NCBI GenBank assembly: GCA_021234155.1
Contig: JAJEKV010000017.1
Location: 11,785,525 to 11,849,524 of the forward strand
From: Isoetes taiwanensis
Taxonomy: Eukaryota; Streptophyta; Lycopodiopsida; Isoetales; Isoetaceae
DNA length: 64,000 nt
Direction: 5' to 3'
Below, piece after piece: positions 34,353-48,211 of this stretch. The stretch's first letter is position 1. The number at the start of each line of letters is the position of its first letter. Position numbers and translations under genes: made by a program. The notes under the pieces are model-generated. The model was not told where the DNA came from. It saw only the letters and a list, made by a program, of their open reading frames with translations, and did no database searches.

Positions 34353-36880
34353 TGCTGCCATGCCATGGCAGCATGGAAGAGCCAAGCACATATTTGCACT
34401 AATCCTCTCAGTTTGATTCAGTTTGCAAGACATTAAGGAAATGCTTCACTAGCATACATCAAAGTTTGAAGAGCAAAGGAAGGACAATTGACTCAAGTCA
34501 CTCAAGAGATACAAGAGGTCAAACAAGCAAAGAAAGTGAAGAGAAGAGGAGAAAGAAGACCCCTTGAAGAGCATTCCATGGTATGTAACTATTTGTGATC
34601 TTGGCATCTTTTGGCATTTTTGATTCCCTTCCCCATTTACTCCACCATCCTAAATAACCATTGAACCTTGACTCCTTGCTCATATACCTCCCAAAGTCAA
34701 ACTTGACCTTGAAAGTTCTTTCTAGTCAAAATACACCTTCATGAAACAACCACTTGCTTCATCATCCACTAGTTCAAAAGTGACTTGACTTGGTCATAAT
34801 TTTGCTCATGAACCCATGCAACTTGAGCAAAGTGAAAAGAAAGGTTGCAAAAATTCTAAGGGAAGTGCTCAAAGTTCAAATGTGCCCAAGGAGATGCATT
34901 AAAGTTGCTCCACAAAATTTTTTGGCTTCTAAATAAGCACTTGATATGCCATGTCACTCTACACCTCTCTTCACACGCCAAGTCATCATACCCATCACCA
35001 TTCTAGCTATCTCATCTCAAACTCTCTCTTTCAAATCAAAATTCATATCAAAGCATTAAACTAGCATCATTGTTGCCACATCACCTTTGACACCTCATCA
35101 CTCACACACATCATCTCCACATCATTCAAAATTTTGACTAGAGAGAATTTTTAAATTCAAGTGGGCTGACACGTCATCATTCCCATTGGCCACGTCACAC
35201 CACCTCGCCTTGTCATCACTTTCAAATGCCACTTCATCCATTCCTTAAGCTCATTTTTTGTCTAAATTCCAAAGAGCTCCATTGTGAAAAGAGATCCCAG
35301 AATATCATAGGGTACAAAAAAAGATTCCCCTAGAAAAAAAGAATTTTGAAAACAAGCTTTGTTTTGGGCATTATATGTGCTTCCTAGGGAATCATGCCAT
35401 AGGGTTTAGGGGGTTGCAAAAAAATTTCCTATCTACCCCCCCCCCTTGTCTGATTTCTCTTTCCAGCCAATCCCCCCATGCCGCGTGGAGCATCCGGGCG
35501 TGTGGGGCGGTGGAGGTACCGGATCCCACGTGGACACTGCACGCTATAATCAGAAATATTCAATTTTCTTATCCTTATATATACCTTGGCCGCCAAAATC
35601 GATCAGGCCTGTGGGATATTGAGCTTCGAACTACCAAAAAACCTAAATCTGGGAAACGCCAAGATCTGTTCAATCCGGCCAAACAAACCATTAAATCACT
35701 ACCTAAACTGGCCGAATCATCATGTTTAATGCCATGAATGCTTAGTGCGAGCTAGAAGACAGAAGATTCGAGGGAAATAATGAAGATCTCAACGGAACAG
35801 AGCATTCTACAAAAGGGGCTTTTCTGCACAGAAGATTCTCGAGGGCTTGGAGGCAAATAAGGATTTTCTCGGCTTTGAAGAAGGACCGCTTGATGATCTT
35901 GAGCTTGATTCTGACCTCCTATGTTCACCTTTGATTCAGATTATTGACTTAATTCTCCTGGATTTTTTTATGTGCACCTATTTGATCCTGTGCCCAAGAC
36001 CCCGAGCTTGGGATATTACATTGTATCTTTTGAGTGGCTGATTGAATTGAAAATCCGACCTTTGTAGCAATTTGTTTGAGTTGCATTGTGATTCTTTTTC
36101 AAAAGCAAACAATTGTTAGAGGCTAGGTGTCTAGCACCTGTACAAACTATCAGCTGCGCGTTGTCTGCCTATGTAGCAAATCTTTAGAGAGTGCAGAAAC
36201 CAAATTCCTGTCAAAACAAAAATTGCAATACCAACACAAGCCAGTACTTCCAGATCATGAGGTATTGCGTAACAAGCGTGGAGCATAGGAAAGCAATTGT
36301 TTGAGTGTCAATCCTGCCAAACTAAATGTGTGGAACTAGGCAATGCTAGACACGCGTGCAGTTCACCTTTAGAAAATATTTTCTTTCAAGATCTTTCTCT
36401 TCTCACAATCTTAGGCAAAAGATTATCAAAAGCAAAAATTAGGTCCCTCTCTGTCAAAGAGAAAGATTGGCCCCTGGTGTGCAGACAAATCTGAGAAGAA
36501 TAGAGCTGGAAACTCCAAAAATTCATTGCCAATATCGAGTTTCAAACTTCAGCTCTCTGCCAGGGATATTGACCAAAAATTCACTGGGTCAGTGATCTGA
36601 TCTTGGCCTATCTAACCTATTACGACCTCGGAAGTTTTTGCAAATCTGTTAGTATCAAGTGTTGAGCATCTTGAGGAGAGATACCCATGCCCATAGCTTC
36701 ATAGATCACATTCGCAAGTTATTTTGTGGGAGCGGACTTTTTTTGTCTTCGAGGAAACACACTCCTAGTGAACTTCTGTACATTTTTTCTGGAATCTTTG
36801 CACTTTCGAGTGGTTGCCTTAAGCAACACGGAGGTTCTAAACCACCGAGGTTGAAGGTTTTGCCAGGAACACCTTCAACA
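34353..36880 (+). repeat. 5' LTR of B2
   Basis: 2528 bp. It starts with a near-perfect palindrome, arms TGCTGCCATG and CATGGCAGCA around one C. It has the same ACGT-core sites, TATA-like box (about 35575) and U5 hairpins as B1. Several derived variants are shared with the B3 LTR rather than with its own 3' LTR. Confidence 0.93.
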
Positions 36881-36883
36881 TTT

Positions 36884-36902
36884 TGGAGGTTCTACCGAGA
36901 TA
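36884..36902 (+). other. Primer-binding site of B2 (tRNA-Gln)
   Basis: TGGAGGTTCTACCGAGATA, three bases after the LTR, as in the other A and B elements. Confidence 0.8.
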
Positions 36903-36924
36903 ATCTTTCTTTACGAATCAACTC

Positions 36925-38254
36925 ATGGCACCCAGGAAGAACTAATGAGGCATCGAGCCTAATGAAGCCTGGGATAATCATGAAGCTACTTTGCAACACC
37001 AAGCTGTTACTATACAAGCAAATGCGGGTATGCCTTATCAATACTTTGAGCTAAATGTGCCTATTCCAGGTCCACTTTTTTTTGATCCGAGCATGAATGC
37101 CAATAATTTCCTCAAAACTTTTGAAGAATACTATCAAGAATATGGTTACAAAAAGGTCAAAGTTCTCTCGAGTTTAAAAATGTTTCAAGAATGATGAAGT
37201 CGAGCTTGGTTAGAGTATGTTGTAAGTTTAGGCACCAATTCTTGGGAGGAGTTGGTTAAAAGTTTCTAGCACGGTTTGGAAGAGTCTTGGACCCCAAGAT
37301 TTAATCTTTGAGTTGCAAACTTTTAGCATCAAACATGGTGAGAGTGTACACCAATATGTTGAAAGATTCAATCACTATCTTGTCAAGTGCCAAGTTAATC
37401 ATGTTCCTAACCATACCCTGCATCTAGTGGCTTCTTTTATCGGGGGATTAAGCGGCAGGCCGAGGGTGCCTGAAAAGCTTTTGAAGATCCAAAAACAAGA
37501 GGGATTTGATACAATACACAAGGCCTTTACCAAGGCTCTTTGAAATTGCAGATATGATATCTTACTTGCCGGATGATGTGCACTTACCAAGTGATCCTTT
37601 TTTCCAGATTATGAGCAAGAGTATATGGGAGCGTAACACATACTGTTTATCTTGTCCAAAAAGAGAAGAAAAAGGTTAAGATGGAAGATGACGATGCTCC
37701 TACGCCAGATGTGAGGGCGAGATTACCAAAATGTCCGAGGCATTGGTTGAGGTAACAAAACAACTTCAAGAGCTGAAGAGCTCAAAGGTTGAAAAGAAAA
37801 CTTACCCTCCATGTGTGCATTGCTTTAGAGATACTCATTCTTCTGATTCTTTGCTGGTATAGGCCATGCCCTAAGTGTGGAAAAAGAGGTCATTTTGGTA
37901 AAGAGTGTCACGTATGTGAATTCTGTAAAGGTCAGAGGACATTATGAGGATAGGTGCAAAGTGTTAAAGAGTATTTTGCCAAACAAGAAAAGTCCAAAGT
38001 TAATGAGCCAAATGCATCTATAAGGTTTGTGCGGGGAAATTGAGGAACAAGAGGAGATAATGGCTGTCCACACCAGGAAAAATGAATAATGCCAAAGAAA
38101 AAGAAGCAACACATGAGGAAGCTGACATCTTGAAACATAGGGAAGCCGAGCAAGCTGTGGGTCCCTCCTCCTCCTCCTCTCGAAATTTGTCAAGAAAGAA
38201 AAAAAATGTGAGGACTTTGAATATTTACTGAAAAATTCGAAAATTTGTGTAGAT
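36925..38254 (+). pseudogene. Gag of B2 (multiple frame breaks)
   Basis: ATG at 36925 aligns with the B3 start. The capsid-like domain and three CX2CX4HX4C knuckles (about 37812-37960) can be traced, but only by changing frame repeatedly. Each break lies at a short difference from B3, typically at CAG, CTG or GCTG. Functionally it corresponds to the Gag of B3. Whether the gene is truly broken depends on the read evidence. Confidence 0.85.
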
Positions 38255-39307
38255 TTGCTGACCTTGCTCAAGATAGCCCCTTCTTACAGAAAAAAGGTTC
38301 TCAATCTGACTAAGGGAGATGAGTTTGCCCTAACAAACCACATTGAGGAGCACATGCTCACCCAAGATGATCATGATCCCGGAGCTTTTACTTGTGTTGC
38401 CAAAATGGGAGGAAAGATCTTAACCAAGGTTACGCTAGATGGAGGATCACCTTTGAATGTAATGCCACATCATGTTATGAGGATGTGTGGTCTAGAAATA
38501 GACAAGAAAGCTCCAATGATCTTAAAGTCTTTCTCTAACACAAAAATCAATCCAGTTGGAATAGTTAGCAACGTGCCTATTGATGTTGAAGGAATAATGG
38601 TTGCAGCTAACTTTGTTGTGGTTGCTTTTGAAGGAATAGGGGACAAATCAGATATTTATGACCTACTTTTGGGCAGAAAATGGCTTTCTACAGTTGATGC
38701 TAGGCCTGTATGGTCGAGACGGGAATGCACTATTTCAAATGGCAAGAAAAAGGTAACATTGTACAATAAGTTAGGAGAGTTTGAAAACATGAATTTCATT
38801 GAAGAAGAAATGCTGTTATCACATCCGTGTGGAGAATTTGAGCTGAATGCAGTAGAGTTGGAGTCTAACATGAAGGTTCCAAAAGAGTTAGCTTCAGCTA
38901 AAATAGGTAATTTTGCTTATTTATGGTTTGATGGTGGTGTCTCCAAAAGACTTAATGTGGCATCTTCTGCTGCTATCCTTAAGGATGCCTCTAATAGGTT
39001 GCTGGCTAAAGTAGGAAGAATTTATCCCAATGTCACTTCTAACATGGCAGAGTACAAGGCATTAATTGCAGGTCTTCAAGAGGCAAGAAATCTAAACATC
39101 AGTGATGTTATTATCTTTGGAGACTCTCAGCTTGTCTGCAGGCAAATATCAGGAGAGTATCAGGCCAAGAGTGAAGACATGATGCAGCTTAGAGATCAAG
39201 CTATGCTGGAACTAAGAAATTTTAGAACTTGGGAGCTTTGCCATGTGCCAAGGGAGCAAAATTGTGAAGCAGATTCGCTATGCGAAGTGTGCTATTGGAA
39301 CACTTAG
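38255..39307 (+). pseudogene. Protease and upstream RNase H of B2
   Basis: One open frame of about 350 codons. The aspartic protease has LDGGSPLNVMP (about 38440-38470) and LLLGRKWL. RNase H follows with WFDGG (about 38930), AEYKAL (about 39050), FGDSQL (about 39120) and EADSLC (about 39270), so all four catalytic acids are present. The frame is lost at 39285-39300, where B3 reads a CAG that is missing here. Confidence 0.88.
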
Positions 39308-40240
39308 GCGAGGGAGCAATTCAAGAAGATGAGCTTGAGAAAAAGATCACACTAATAGCGGTACCCTATCCTGGTAATCAATGCAAGTGAAGACAAACAG
39401 GTAAGGGAAATCAAGGTAAACAAAAAGGGTCTAGATAGGGTATTGTATGTAGGTGACTTGTTTAAAGAAGAAGACAATGCCTTTGTTACTAAATTCTTTG
39501 ATGATTGGAAGGATATCTTTGCTTGGGATTATGATGAGTTGGTTGGTGTTGACAAAAAGATTTGTGAGTTTGAAATCAAGATCAAGGAAGGTATGAAACC
39601 TGTTATACAAAAGCTAAGAAGGATTAACGCTTCTTTATTAGGTTTAATTAAGGAAGAGTTATACAAGATGAAAGATGCAGGTGTGATTGCAGAAATTGTG
39701 AATCCTAAGTGGTTATCTTGCATTGTTCCTGTTGAAAAAAAAAAAAAAAAAGACTATCGAATTTGCATAGATTATAGAGATCTAAACAAAGCCACTATCA
39801 AAGATTGCTATCCATTGCCATTTCTGGAATAAATGCTGCATGCTGTGGCAGGGAAAGAAATTTATTCATTCTTAGATGGCTTTTCAGGTTTTAATCAAAT
39901 AAGCATTAAGGAAAGTGATCAGCCAAAAACTTCATTCATTACACCCTGGGGAACATTTGCTATGAAAAGAATGCCATTTGGATTGATGAATGCATCTGCA
40001 ACATTCAAAAGAGCCATGGATACAATTTTTAGAGAAATGCCTGCCAATACTTTTCGTGTATTTTTAGATGACCTTTGTTTAGGAACTTCTCTGAAAAAAC
40101 ATTTTGATATGCTAACCTTGCTGTTTGATTTGTGTAGAAAAGGAGGAGTAAGTTTGAACCCCAAAAAGTGTATTTTTTTCTCCTCTAAAGGAGATTTGCT
40201 TGGGCATGTAGTATCTACAGCAGGGAATTCAAATATCTGA
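39308..40240 (+). pseudogene. Reverse transcriptase of B2
   Basis: RT with IDYRDLNKA, FLDGFSG, MPFGL and FLDD (about 40067). Breaks: a frame shift near 39350, a 17-base A run at 39735-39751 (10 A in B3), a GAA-to-TAA stop at 39830-39832, and a shift near 40215. Apart from these the protein matches B3. Confidence 0.88.
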
Positions 40241-42228
40241 AAGTAAGGTTGAAGCTCTAAGGAAATTGGCACCTCCAAAAACTCTCAAGCAGGTTAAAAG
40301 CTTCATGGGGATGACCAGCTTCTTGAGAATGTATGTCCCTCATTTTTCCCACACTATGAGCCCAATTTCTAACCTCACAAAGGTTGGGAAATTCTCCGGA
40401 AGTGAAAGCAAACATATCCTAGTAGATTGGGATGAGCAATGCCAAGACTCTTTTGACAAGATCATTGATGCCATTTGCAAATCTATCTTACTTAAACCCC
40501 TGATCTAGAAAAGCCCTTCAAAGCATATATCGGTGTCACAAAAAGGCAATTGGCTTGGCTTCTTTTGCAAGAGGACCATGTAATTGCTTTTGCAAGCAAA
40601 ATGTGGTCCGATCTTTGAGTTGAGATATCCCAGATGAGAAAAGTGCAGCAGCCTTGATATTCCCGATAGAGAGACAAGGACATCTTCTTGAGAACAATCA
40701 GGTGCAAGTATTCATGAGACAAAATCCTTTCTCACTCCTCTTTGCAAAAAAGCAACCAAAGGCCAAATTGTGCAGGTGGGCCTGTAAAATCCAAGCTTAT
40801 GATATCACTGTAAAGGTGGTAAAATTGATCGAGAATCCCAGCTCCTATCTTCCACATGTGTTGTTTGAGCATGAGGATCAAGATGATTTATGTAGTGATG
40901 ACAATCTAACAAACTTGATTTCTTTTGATGCAGAAAATATTGACTGGCAATTTGACATCAGAAACTATCTTGAGAGCAATGAGTTGCCCAAGAATTTGAG
41001 TGGCAGTCAAGAAAGAAGATTCAAGGACAAGTGCAAAAAGTTCAAAGGCTAATTGAAGGGATCTTATGCAAAGTTGACAAGGAAGGAGTCCTGTTGAGAT
41101 GTGTGAATGAAGAAGAGGCCAAAATGATAATTGAAGCATGTCATGAGGGAGTTTGTGGAGGACACTTTGCAGCAGATACAACCGCAAAAAGATCCTAAGG
41201 TCGGTTACTTTTGGCCCACTCTCTTTAAGGATTGTTATGAGACTATAAAATGTTTGTCACAAATGTCGGATCTTTGGCAAAAAGACTTTGCGACCGGTTT
41301 GCCCCGACCGCCATAACCTCCCCTGGACCTTTCCAAATGTGGGGGCTGGATTTTATAGGCCCCATAGATCCACCTTCCTCAGCTCAACACCAGTTCATAT
41401 TAGTTGCCACTGATTACTTTACTAAATGGGCAGAGGCAATTCCTTTGAGAGAAGCCAATGCCCAAGCCACTGCAAGATTTCTGCATGAAAATATTTGTGC
41501 CAGATTTGGTATCCCTTTCAAAATAGTTTCTGATAGAGGCAGCCAGTTCATCAACCATACAATTGCACTACTTCTAGCCACCTTGAAAGTCAAACATACC
41601 AAGAGTTCATCCTATTACCCTCAAGGAAATGGCCAGGCAGAATCAACCAACAAGACTCTCAAATCTATCCTGAAAAAGACCATCAGTGTTTCAAAAAAGG
41701 ATTGGCATTTAAAACTCCATGATGCACTTTGGGCATACAGAACTACCATCAAAGTGGCTACAAAGCATACTCCTTTCAGTTTGGTATATGGGATAGAGTC
41801 AGTACTGCCTGTAGAATTAGAGCTTCCATCACTCAGACTGGCTTATCAGATTAGTTTGGAAATGGATGAGGCTCTAAAAGACAGATTTGTGAGATTGATG
41901 CAACTTTTGAGGAGCATAGATATGAGGGCGAGAATGCAAAGATGAGAAAAAGGCTAAAGATATTGCAGCCTTCAAAGCAAAGACACACAAATTGCAGGGA
42001 GTTTTGAAAACAGGAGAGTTAGTGTTGAAGTGGAACAAGGCAAGGGAAGACACAGCATCCAAATTTGAGAATCTTTGGGAGGGACCATTTGAAGTGATAG
42101 GGACAGCTGGCAAAGATTCATATTGGCTGAAAGATATTACTGATGGCAGAGGATTGATGAATCCTATCAACATTGTGCACCTAAAAAGGTATTGGCAACA
42201 ACATGTTGCCCTTGCTTTGTTCAACTGA
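40241..42228 (+). pseudogene. RT thumb, degenerate RNase H and integrase of B2
   Basis: Thumb and acid-less post-RT RNase H (about 40266-40850), then the integrase finger (about 41140-41270, disrupted) and the core with WGLDFIG (about 41345), SDRGSQF (about 41535) and NGQAEST (about 41630). The C-terminal module ends with HLKRYWQQH and a TGA at 42226-42228. Frames break at about 40500, 40620, 41045, 41190, 41270 and 41930, mostly at CAG/CTG differences from B3. Confidence 0.88.
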
Positions 42229-42963
42229 AATTTTTATGATAAGATGTAGCTAGGTTTAGTTAGTGCATTCTTTGAAAGAAAAATAAAAAAAAAAAAAAGC
42301 GAAAAAAGCAAAATATAAGAAAAAAGCTTGATGGGAATAAAAGCAAAAATCAATTAAGCCTATCTTAGTAAGTCTAGTTACGCTTTAAAGTTATTATCCG
42401 TGTGCTAATGAGTTTCTAAGTGTTGCAAGTACTGAAAGGCTGTGCAGGTTGTGATCAACTGAGGGAGTGAATTAATGCTGATCATAGTTCCATGCAGGTG
42501 CATCTGAACATGTCATTCACACATCTCTTCCACTACATTACATTATTCCTCATCATCTGGAGTTGCTGCCATTACCTCCATACCAGCAACTCATTTAAAC
42601 TAACAAGCTTTATCTTCACATGCAGGTGCATCCTCATATTTACATCCATTTGTCACCTGATCAAGAGTTGACCTCATTACATCTGAAAACCCCTACATCT
42701 TCATAAATTTCCCAAGTCAGCCATACCACCATCCTGCACTTCTCATAACTAAAGAGATTTATTTTCCATGCAGGTTCATGTGAAAGAAACATCATTCATA
42801 TATACATTCATAATGCCAAATCCATCACTTTCAAATCCATATGCAGGTCATTGAGTTGCCAACCATATTCTCACATTGGCAACTGGCTGGAGCTATGTCA
42901 AGAATTACCAAGCAGCTAGTCAAAGGGGCTGGTAGACCAGCCTTCTCTTTTAGTTTGGCATAA
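42229..42963 (+). other. 3' untranslated region of B2
   Basis: Homologous to the B1 tail with the same series of 'atgcaggt' acceptor-like sites, but TACTAAT is changed to a weaker form. An A-rich segment at about 42268-42345 is absent from B1. The hairpin GGCTGG / CCAGCC (42927-42942, loop TAGA) lies 21 nt before the LTR. Confidence 0.65.
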
Positions 42964-45482
42964 TGCTGCCATGCCATGGCAGCATGGAAGAGCCAAGCAC
43001 ATATTTGCACTAATCCTCTCAGTTTGATTCAGTTTGCAAGACATTAAGGAAATGCTTCACTAGCATACATCAAAGTTTGAAGAGCAAAGGAAGGACAATT
43101 GACTCAAGTCACTCAAGAGATACAAGAGGTCAAACAAGCAAAGAAAGTGAAGAGAAGAGGAGAAAGAAGACCCCTTGAAGAGCATTCCATGGTATGTAAC
43201 TATTTGTGATCTTGGCATCTTTTGGCATTTTGATTCCCTTCCCCATTTACTCCACCATCCTAAATAACCATTGAACCTTGACTCCTTGCTCATATACCTC
43301 CCAAAGTCAAACTTGACCTTGAAAGTTCTTTCTAGTCAAAATACACCTTCATGAAACAACCACTTGCTTCATCATCCACTAGTTCAAAAGTGACTTGACT
43401 TGGTCATAATTTTGCTCATGAACCCATGCAACTTGAGCAAAGTGAAAAGAAAGGTTGCAAAAATTCTAAGGGAAGTGCTCAAAGTTCAAATGTGCCCAAG
43501 GAGATGCATTAAAGTTGCTCCACAAAATTTTTTGGCTTCTAAATAAGCACTTGATATGCCAAGTCACTCTACACCTCTCTTCACACGCCAAGTCATCATC
43601 ACCCATCACCATTCTAGCTATCTCATCTCAAACTCTCTCTTTCAAATCAAAATTCATATCAAAGCATTAAACTAGCATCATTGTTGCCACATCACCTTTG
43701 ACACCTCATCACTCACACACATCATCTCCACATCATTCAAAATTTTGACTAGAGAGAATTTTCAAATTCAAGTGGGCTGACACGTCATCATTCCCATTGG
43801 CCACGTCACACCACCTCGCCTTGTCATCACTTTCAAATGCCACTTCATCCATTCATTAAGCTCATTTTTTGTCTAAATTCCAAAGAGCTCCATTGTGAAA
43901 AGAGATCCCAGAATATCATAGGGTACAAAAAAAGATTCCCCTAGAAAAAAAGAATTTTGAAAAAAAGCTTTGTTTTGGGCATTATATGTGCTTCCTAGGG
44001 AATCGTGCCATAGGGTTTAGGGGGTTGCAAAAAATTTTCCTATCTACCCCCAATGCCGATTTCTCTTTCCAGCCAATCCCCCCATGCCGCGTGGAGCATC
44101 CGGGCGTGTGGGGCGGTGGAGGTACCGGATCCCACGTGGACACTACACGCTATAATCAGAAATATTCAATTTTCTTATCCTTATATACCTTGGCCGCCAA
44201 AATCGATCAGGCCTGTGGGATATTGAGCTTCGAACTACCAAAAAACCTAAATCTGGGAAACGCCAAGATCTGTTCAATCCGGCCAAACAAACCATTAAAT
44301 CACTACCTAAACTGGCCGAATCATCATGTTTAATGCCATGAATGCTTAGTGCGAGCTAGAAGACAGAAGATTCGAGGGAAATAATGAAGATCTCAACGGA
44401 ACAGAGCATTCTACAAAAGGGGCTTTTCTGCACAGAAGATTCTCGAGGGCTTGGAGGCAAAGAAGGATTTTCTGGCTTTGAAGAAGGACCGGCTTGATGA
44501 TCTTGAGCTTGATTCTGACCTCCTATGTTCACCGTTGATTCAGATTATTGACTTAATTCTCTGGATTTTTTTTATGTGCACCTATTTGATCCCCGTGCCC
44601 AAGACCCCGAGCTTGGGATATTACATTGTATCTTTTGAGTGACTGATTGAATTGAAAATCCGACCTTTGTAGCAATTTGTTTGAGTTGCATTGTGATTCT
44701 TTTTCAAAAGCAAACAATTGTTAGAGGCTAGGTGTCTAGCACCTGTACAAACTATCAGCTGCGCGTTGTCTGCCTATGTAGCAAATCTTTAGAGAGTGCA
44801 GAAACCAAATTCCTGTCAAAACAAAAATTGCAATACCAACACAAGCCAGTACTTCCAGATCATGAGGTATTGCGTAACAAGCGTGGAGCATAGGAAAGCA
44901 ATTGTTTGAGTGTCAATCCTGCCAAACTAAATGTGTGGAACTAGGCAATGCTAGACACGCTGCCAGTTCACCTTTAGAAAATATTTTCTTTCAAGATCTT
45001 TCTCTTCTCACAATCTTAGGCAAAAGATTATCAAAAGCAAAAATTAGGTCCCTCTCTCAAAAGAGAAAGATTGGCCCCCGGTGTGCGTACAAATCGAGAA
45101 GAATAGAGCTGGAAACTCGGAAAAATCATTGCCAATATCGAGTTTCAAACTTCAGCTCTCTGCCAGGGATATTGACCAAAAATTCACTGGGTCAGTGATC
45201 TGATCTTGGCCTATCTAACCTATTCTGACCTCGCTGAGTTTTTGCAGTCTGTTAGTATCAAGTGTTGAGCATCTTGAGGAGAGATACCCATGCCCATAGC
45301 TTCATAGATCACATTCTGCAAGTTATTTTGTGGAGCAGACTTTTTTGTCTTCAGGGAAACACACCGCTAGTGAACTTCTCAGACATTTTTTCCGAATCTT
45401 TGCACTCGTGAGTGGTTGCCTTAAGCAACTGGGAGGTTCTAAACCACTGAGGTTGAAGGTTTTGCCAGGAACACCTTCAACA
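42964..45482 (+). repeat. 3' LTR of B2
   Basis: 2519 bp, direct repeat of 34353-36880 starting with the same palindrome and ending CTTCAACA, followed by AATAG. Confidence 0.93.
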
Positions 45483-45506
45483 AATAGGCAAGGTGAATTG
45501 GCAAGA

Positions 45507-47433
45507 TGTTGACCCTCAACCTGGCTAGAGAGTCAAACACAAGAAGCCAACTTGAAATTATGTTCAAGTTGGGGTTAGAACCTCCAGATCACTTAAGGTG
45601 ATCAGTCTGTGCAAGAATTTTTTAGAGAAAAAACTCAAATATCAAATATTCATACCTTTTCCAATTCAGAAATACAGAGGCTTTACTCAAATCGATGTAG
45701 CTGGCATAGGTGGATTGATTTTTGAGGTCAAATGATTGTGCCTGGTGTAGAAAAGTTGTAGGCATGCAATGGAAAAAATCTTGACCAAGTCTGAATTCAG
45801 ATATGTGAGATATTCAAGCTCAAAGTTGGGTCAATTTTTGGTCAATACCAAAAAAACCACACACGGATCTCGAATTTTGGAACTTGAGTTGCAGAGGGAA
45901 TTCTTGGGAAATTCCAAAACTAGGGTGATGTATATGTTTCAAGGATGTGAGGCAAACAATCAAATCCTATTTTGGATCACTAAAACTATTTTTTTGACAC
46001 TGTTTTGTGAGTGACAGTCAATAATCGTGTCATGTAACTTGAGTTTGGAAGGGGTTTTTGTCAAATTTTTTGTGCACCCAGGTGCAAATATAGTTGGGAA
46101 TGAGGGGCAACTAGTCACATACAAAAATGGATTGCGTAATATCTTATCAGTAAAAATATTTGGATGGCAAGAATGCTAAGAAATCATGATACAAATCTTT
46201 CAACACTTGGCAGGCAATTTTCATTGATGTGAGGATAAAACAAGGTGAATATAAGTCATAAGAATATAGAGCAATCATCAGAAGGTATCAAATGATCATG
46301 TAATAATATCAGAGTAAAATAATCAATCTAATTTTTCAAATCAGACTGTGGAATGCTCAGGAACTTCAAGAACGTCTTCAGATCATGCTCAGCATGTATC
46401 AATGTCGAGGTTTGATGCGTCTGGGCCTTTAAAAAATGGTGTTGTTGTGTTTCCCCTGTATTTAGTTTCGAATTTTGATTCCAGTAATTTCAGGTAATAA
46501 ATTTAGGCCTAAATTGTTGCTTAGGTTCCGGAATCCAAGAATAGGGTGATGCCAGGGTGAATGGAGCGCGGGATGGCATGATTCGAGCCGAGTTTCCAAT
46601 TCTAGGGTTCATCAGCAGTATTTTTAGTGTTTTTTAAGTCGGTCCCCAGTATTTTTGAAGGAATATGCCAGAATATGCTATATTTTAGCATTTAAAGAAT
46701 ATTGGCCAATGGTTTAAGGATATTTTTCATGGAATATTTAAAAGAAGCTCCAACTTTTCAACCATAGGGAAGATTCTTCACACGTGCAAGGGATGTCGAA
46801 TCTTTTGGGCATCTGTTGACAAGGCTTCGAATATACCATGAGGAGACAAATAAGAGTATGATGGAGTAGGAATGAAGGAAAAAGAAATTATGAAGGGCAA
46901 TTAAAGAAATAAAAGTGAAAATGCAAAAAAGGGGGGATGATACCTTTGAAACAAAAGCTTGAATGGTTTTTTGAATAAGCAATGTAATGATATTTGAAGG
47001 AAATGGGCAAAGGAATTGGGCAAAATGGCAATTATGGCAAAGTGAGCATGGCAAAGGGGTAAACAATAGGTGTGAGAGCAATGTTGAGCAAAAGGTGCAA
47101 GAATGGAGGTAGTGGAGTGAAGTAAAAAGCTAAAATTAGAAACTATGTACCATGGGGTCTTCCAAACTTTATCTTCCAAACTTCAAATAGCATCTTCTAA
47201 ACTTCATATCCCAGATTATTCTAGAGCATGTTCTTGGCTAAGCCTTTGACCTTAAATGAAGTACCTCTCATGATGTTTGACCTTGAATATTTTACTTTAG
47301 ATGGAGCACCTTGGTTCTTCACATAAATGTTGACTAACAAATTCTTCCAAACTTTGACCTAGTCTTACAAGATAACTTGACCTAGCTTTAATGCATAGAC
47401 CAACAATTAGCGTGTTACCCTTTGGGGGCAACA
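45507..47433 (-). repeat. 3' LTR of A2
   Basis: 1927 bp. In element orientation it starts TGTTGCCC with an imperfect palindrome at 47433-47413 and ends GGGTCAACA at 45507. It is more diverged from A0 and A1 than they are from each other. Confidence 0.88.
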
Positions 47434-48211
47434 TCTCGCCAAAACAAGAAAATGGCTGGTCCCCTCAGCTATAAAATGCCAAAAATGAATGCATGGAGGG
47501 GTCTTCAACAGATGTCAAGTGTCTTTGAATGAAAGTGAGTTGGAATGAGTGTGAGTGTGGTGATAATGGGTGATAATATGGTATGAATAGGGTGTGATGA
47601 GTGGATAAGGATGAAAATAAGTATGAGGATGATAAGGAGATGGTGTGAATGAAGTGTAAGGAGTGTAGGGAGATAAAATGAATGTGCTAGTGAAATGATT
47701 TCGCCAAAACAAGAAAAATGTGTAGCTTTCCTTGAAAGAAAATGTGCAACTCTGCTATGATGGTGAAGGTGAGGTGCAGAGTGCTTTTGGGGAATGAGAA
47801 CAAGAATAAGGGCTGAAATGAATGGCAGGACCACTTATGACAGATGAATATTGATGGGAAAAGGGTGCACCTGTCATGGAAAAATAAACAAAATCTCAAT
47901 CTTTGCAACTCTGCTATGATGGTGAAGGTGAGGTACAGATTGCTGTTTAAAGGAATGGAAAGAAGAATAGATGGCTATATGGGAGGTAGGACCACAGTAA
48001 GGCAGATGGGGTAGATGGAAGAAGGGTGCTCCTGCATATGACACTTGATAAATCATTAGTAGAAATCCTTGTCTTGAAATTGTTTGATATTATATCCTCA
48101 ATACTCTTGGCTAGCTACAACATAAACTCAATGAAAACATTAATCTGGAACCAAAGGCAAAGTGAAATCTAGCCTATCTAATCTTAACTCTAATCCTAAC
48201 ATATCTAAATT
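47434..48211 (-). other. 3' untranslated region of A2
   Basis: On the minus strand it carries TACTAAT (48062-48056) before CAG|G (48035-48033), the repeat unit ending 'catagcagagttg' twice (near 47739 and 47905), and the purine-loop hairpin around 47450-47472 with one stem mismatch. No gene is seen. Confidence 0.65.

Larger units (their letters stand above)
34353..45482 (+). mobile_element. Element B2, Ty3/gypsy (family B)
   Basis: LTRs at 34353-36880 and 42964-45482 are flanked by AATAG (34348-34352, 45483-45487). The internal region has gag to integrase in family B order but with many short frame breaks. Compared with the nearly identical B3, most breaks sit at CAG/CTG sites or homopolymers and may be base-calling errors. 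No other element is nested inside it. Confidence 0.94.
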
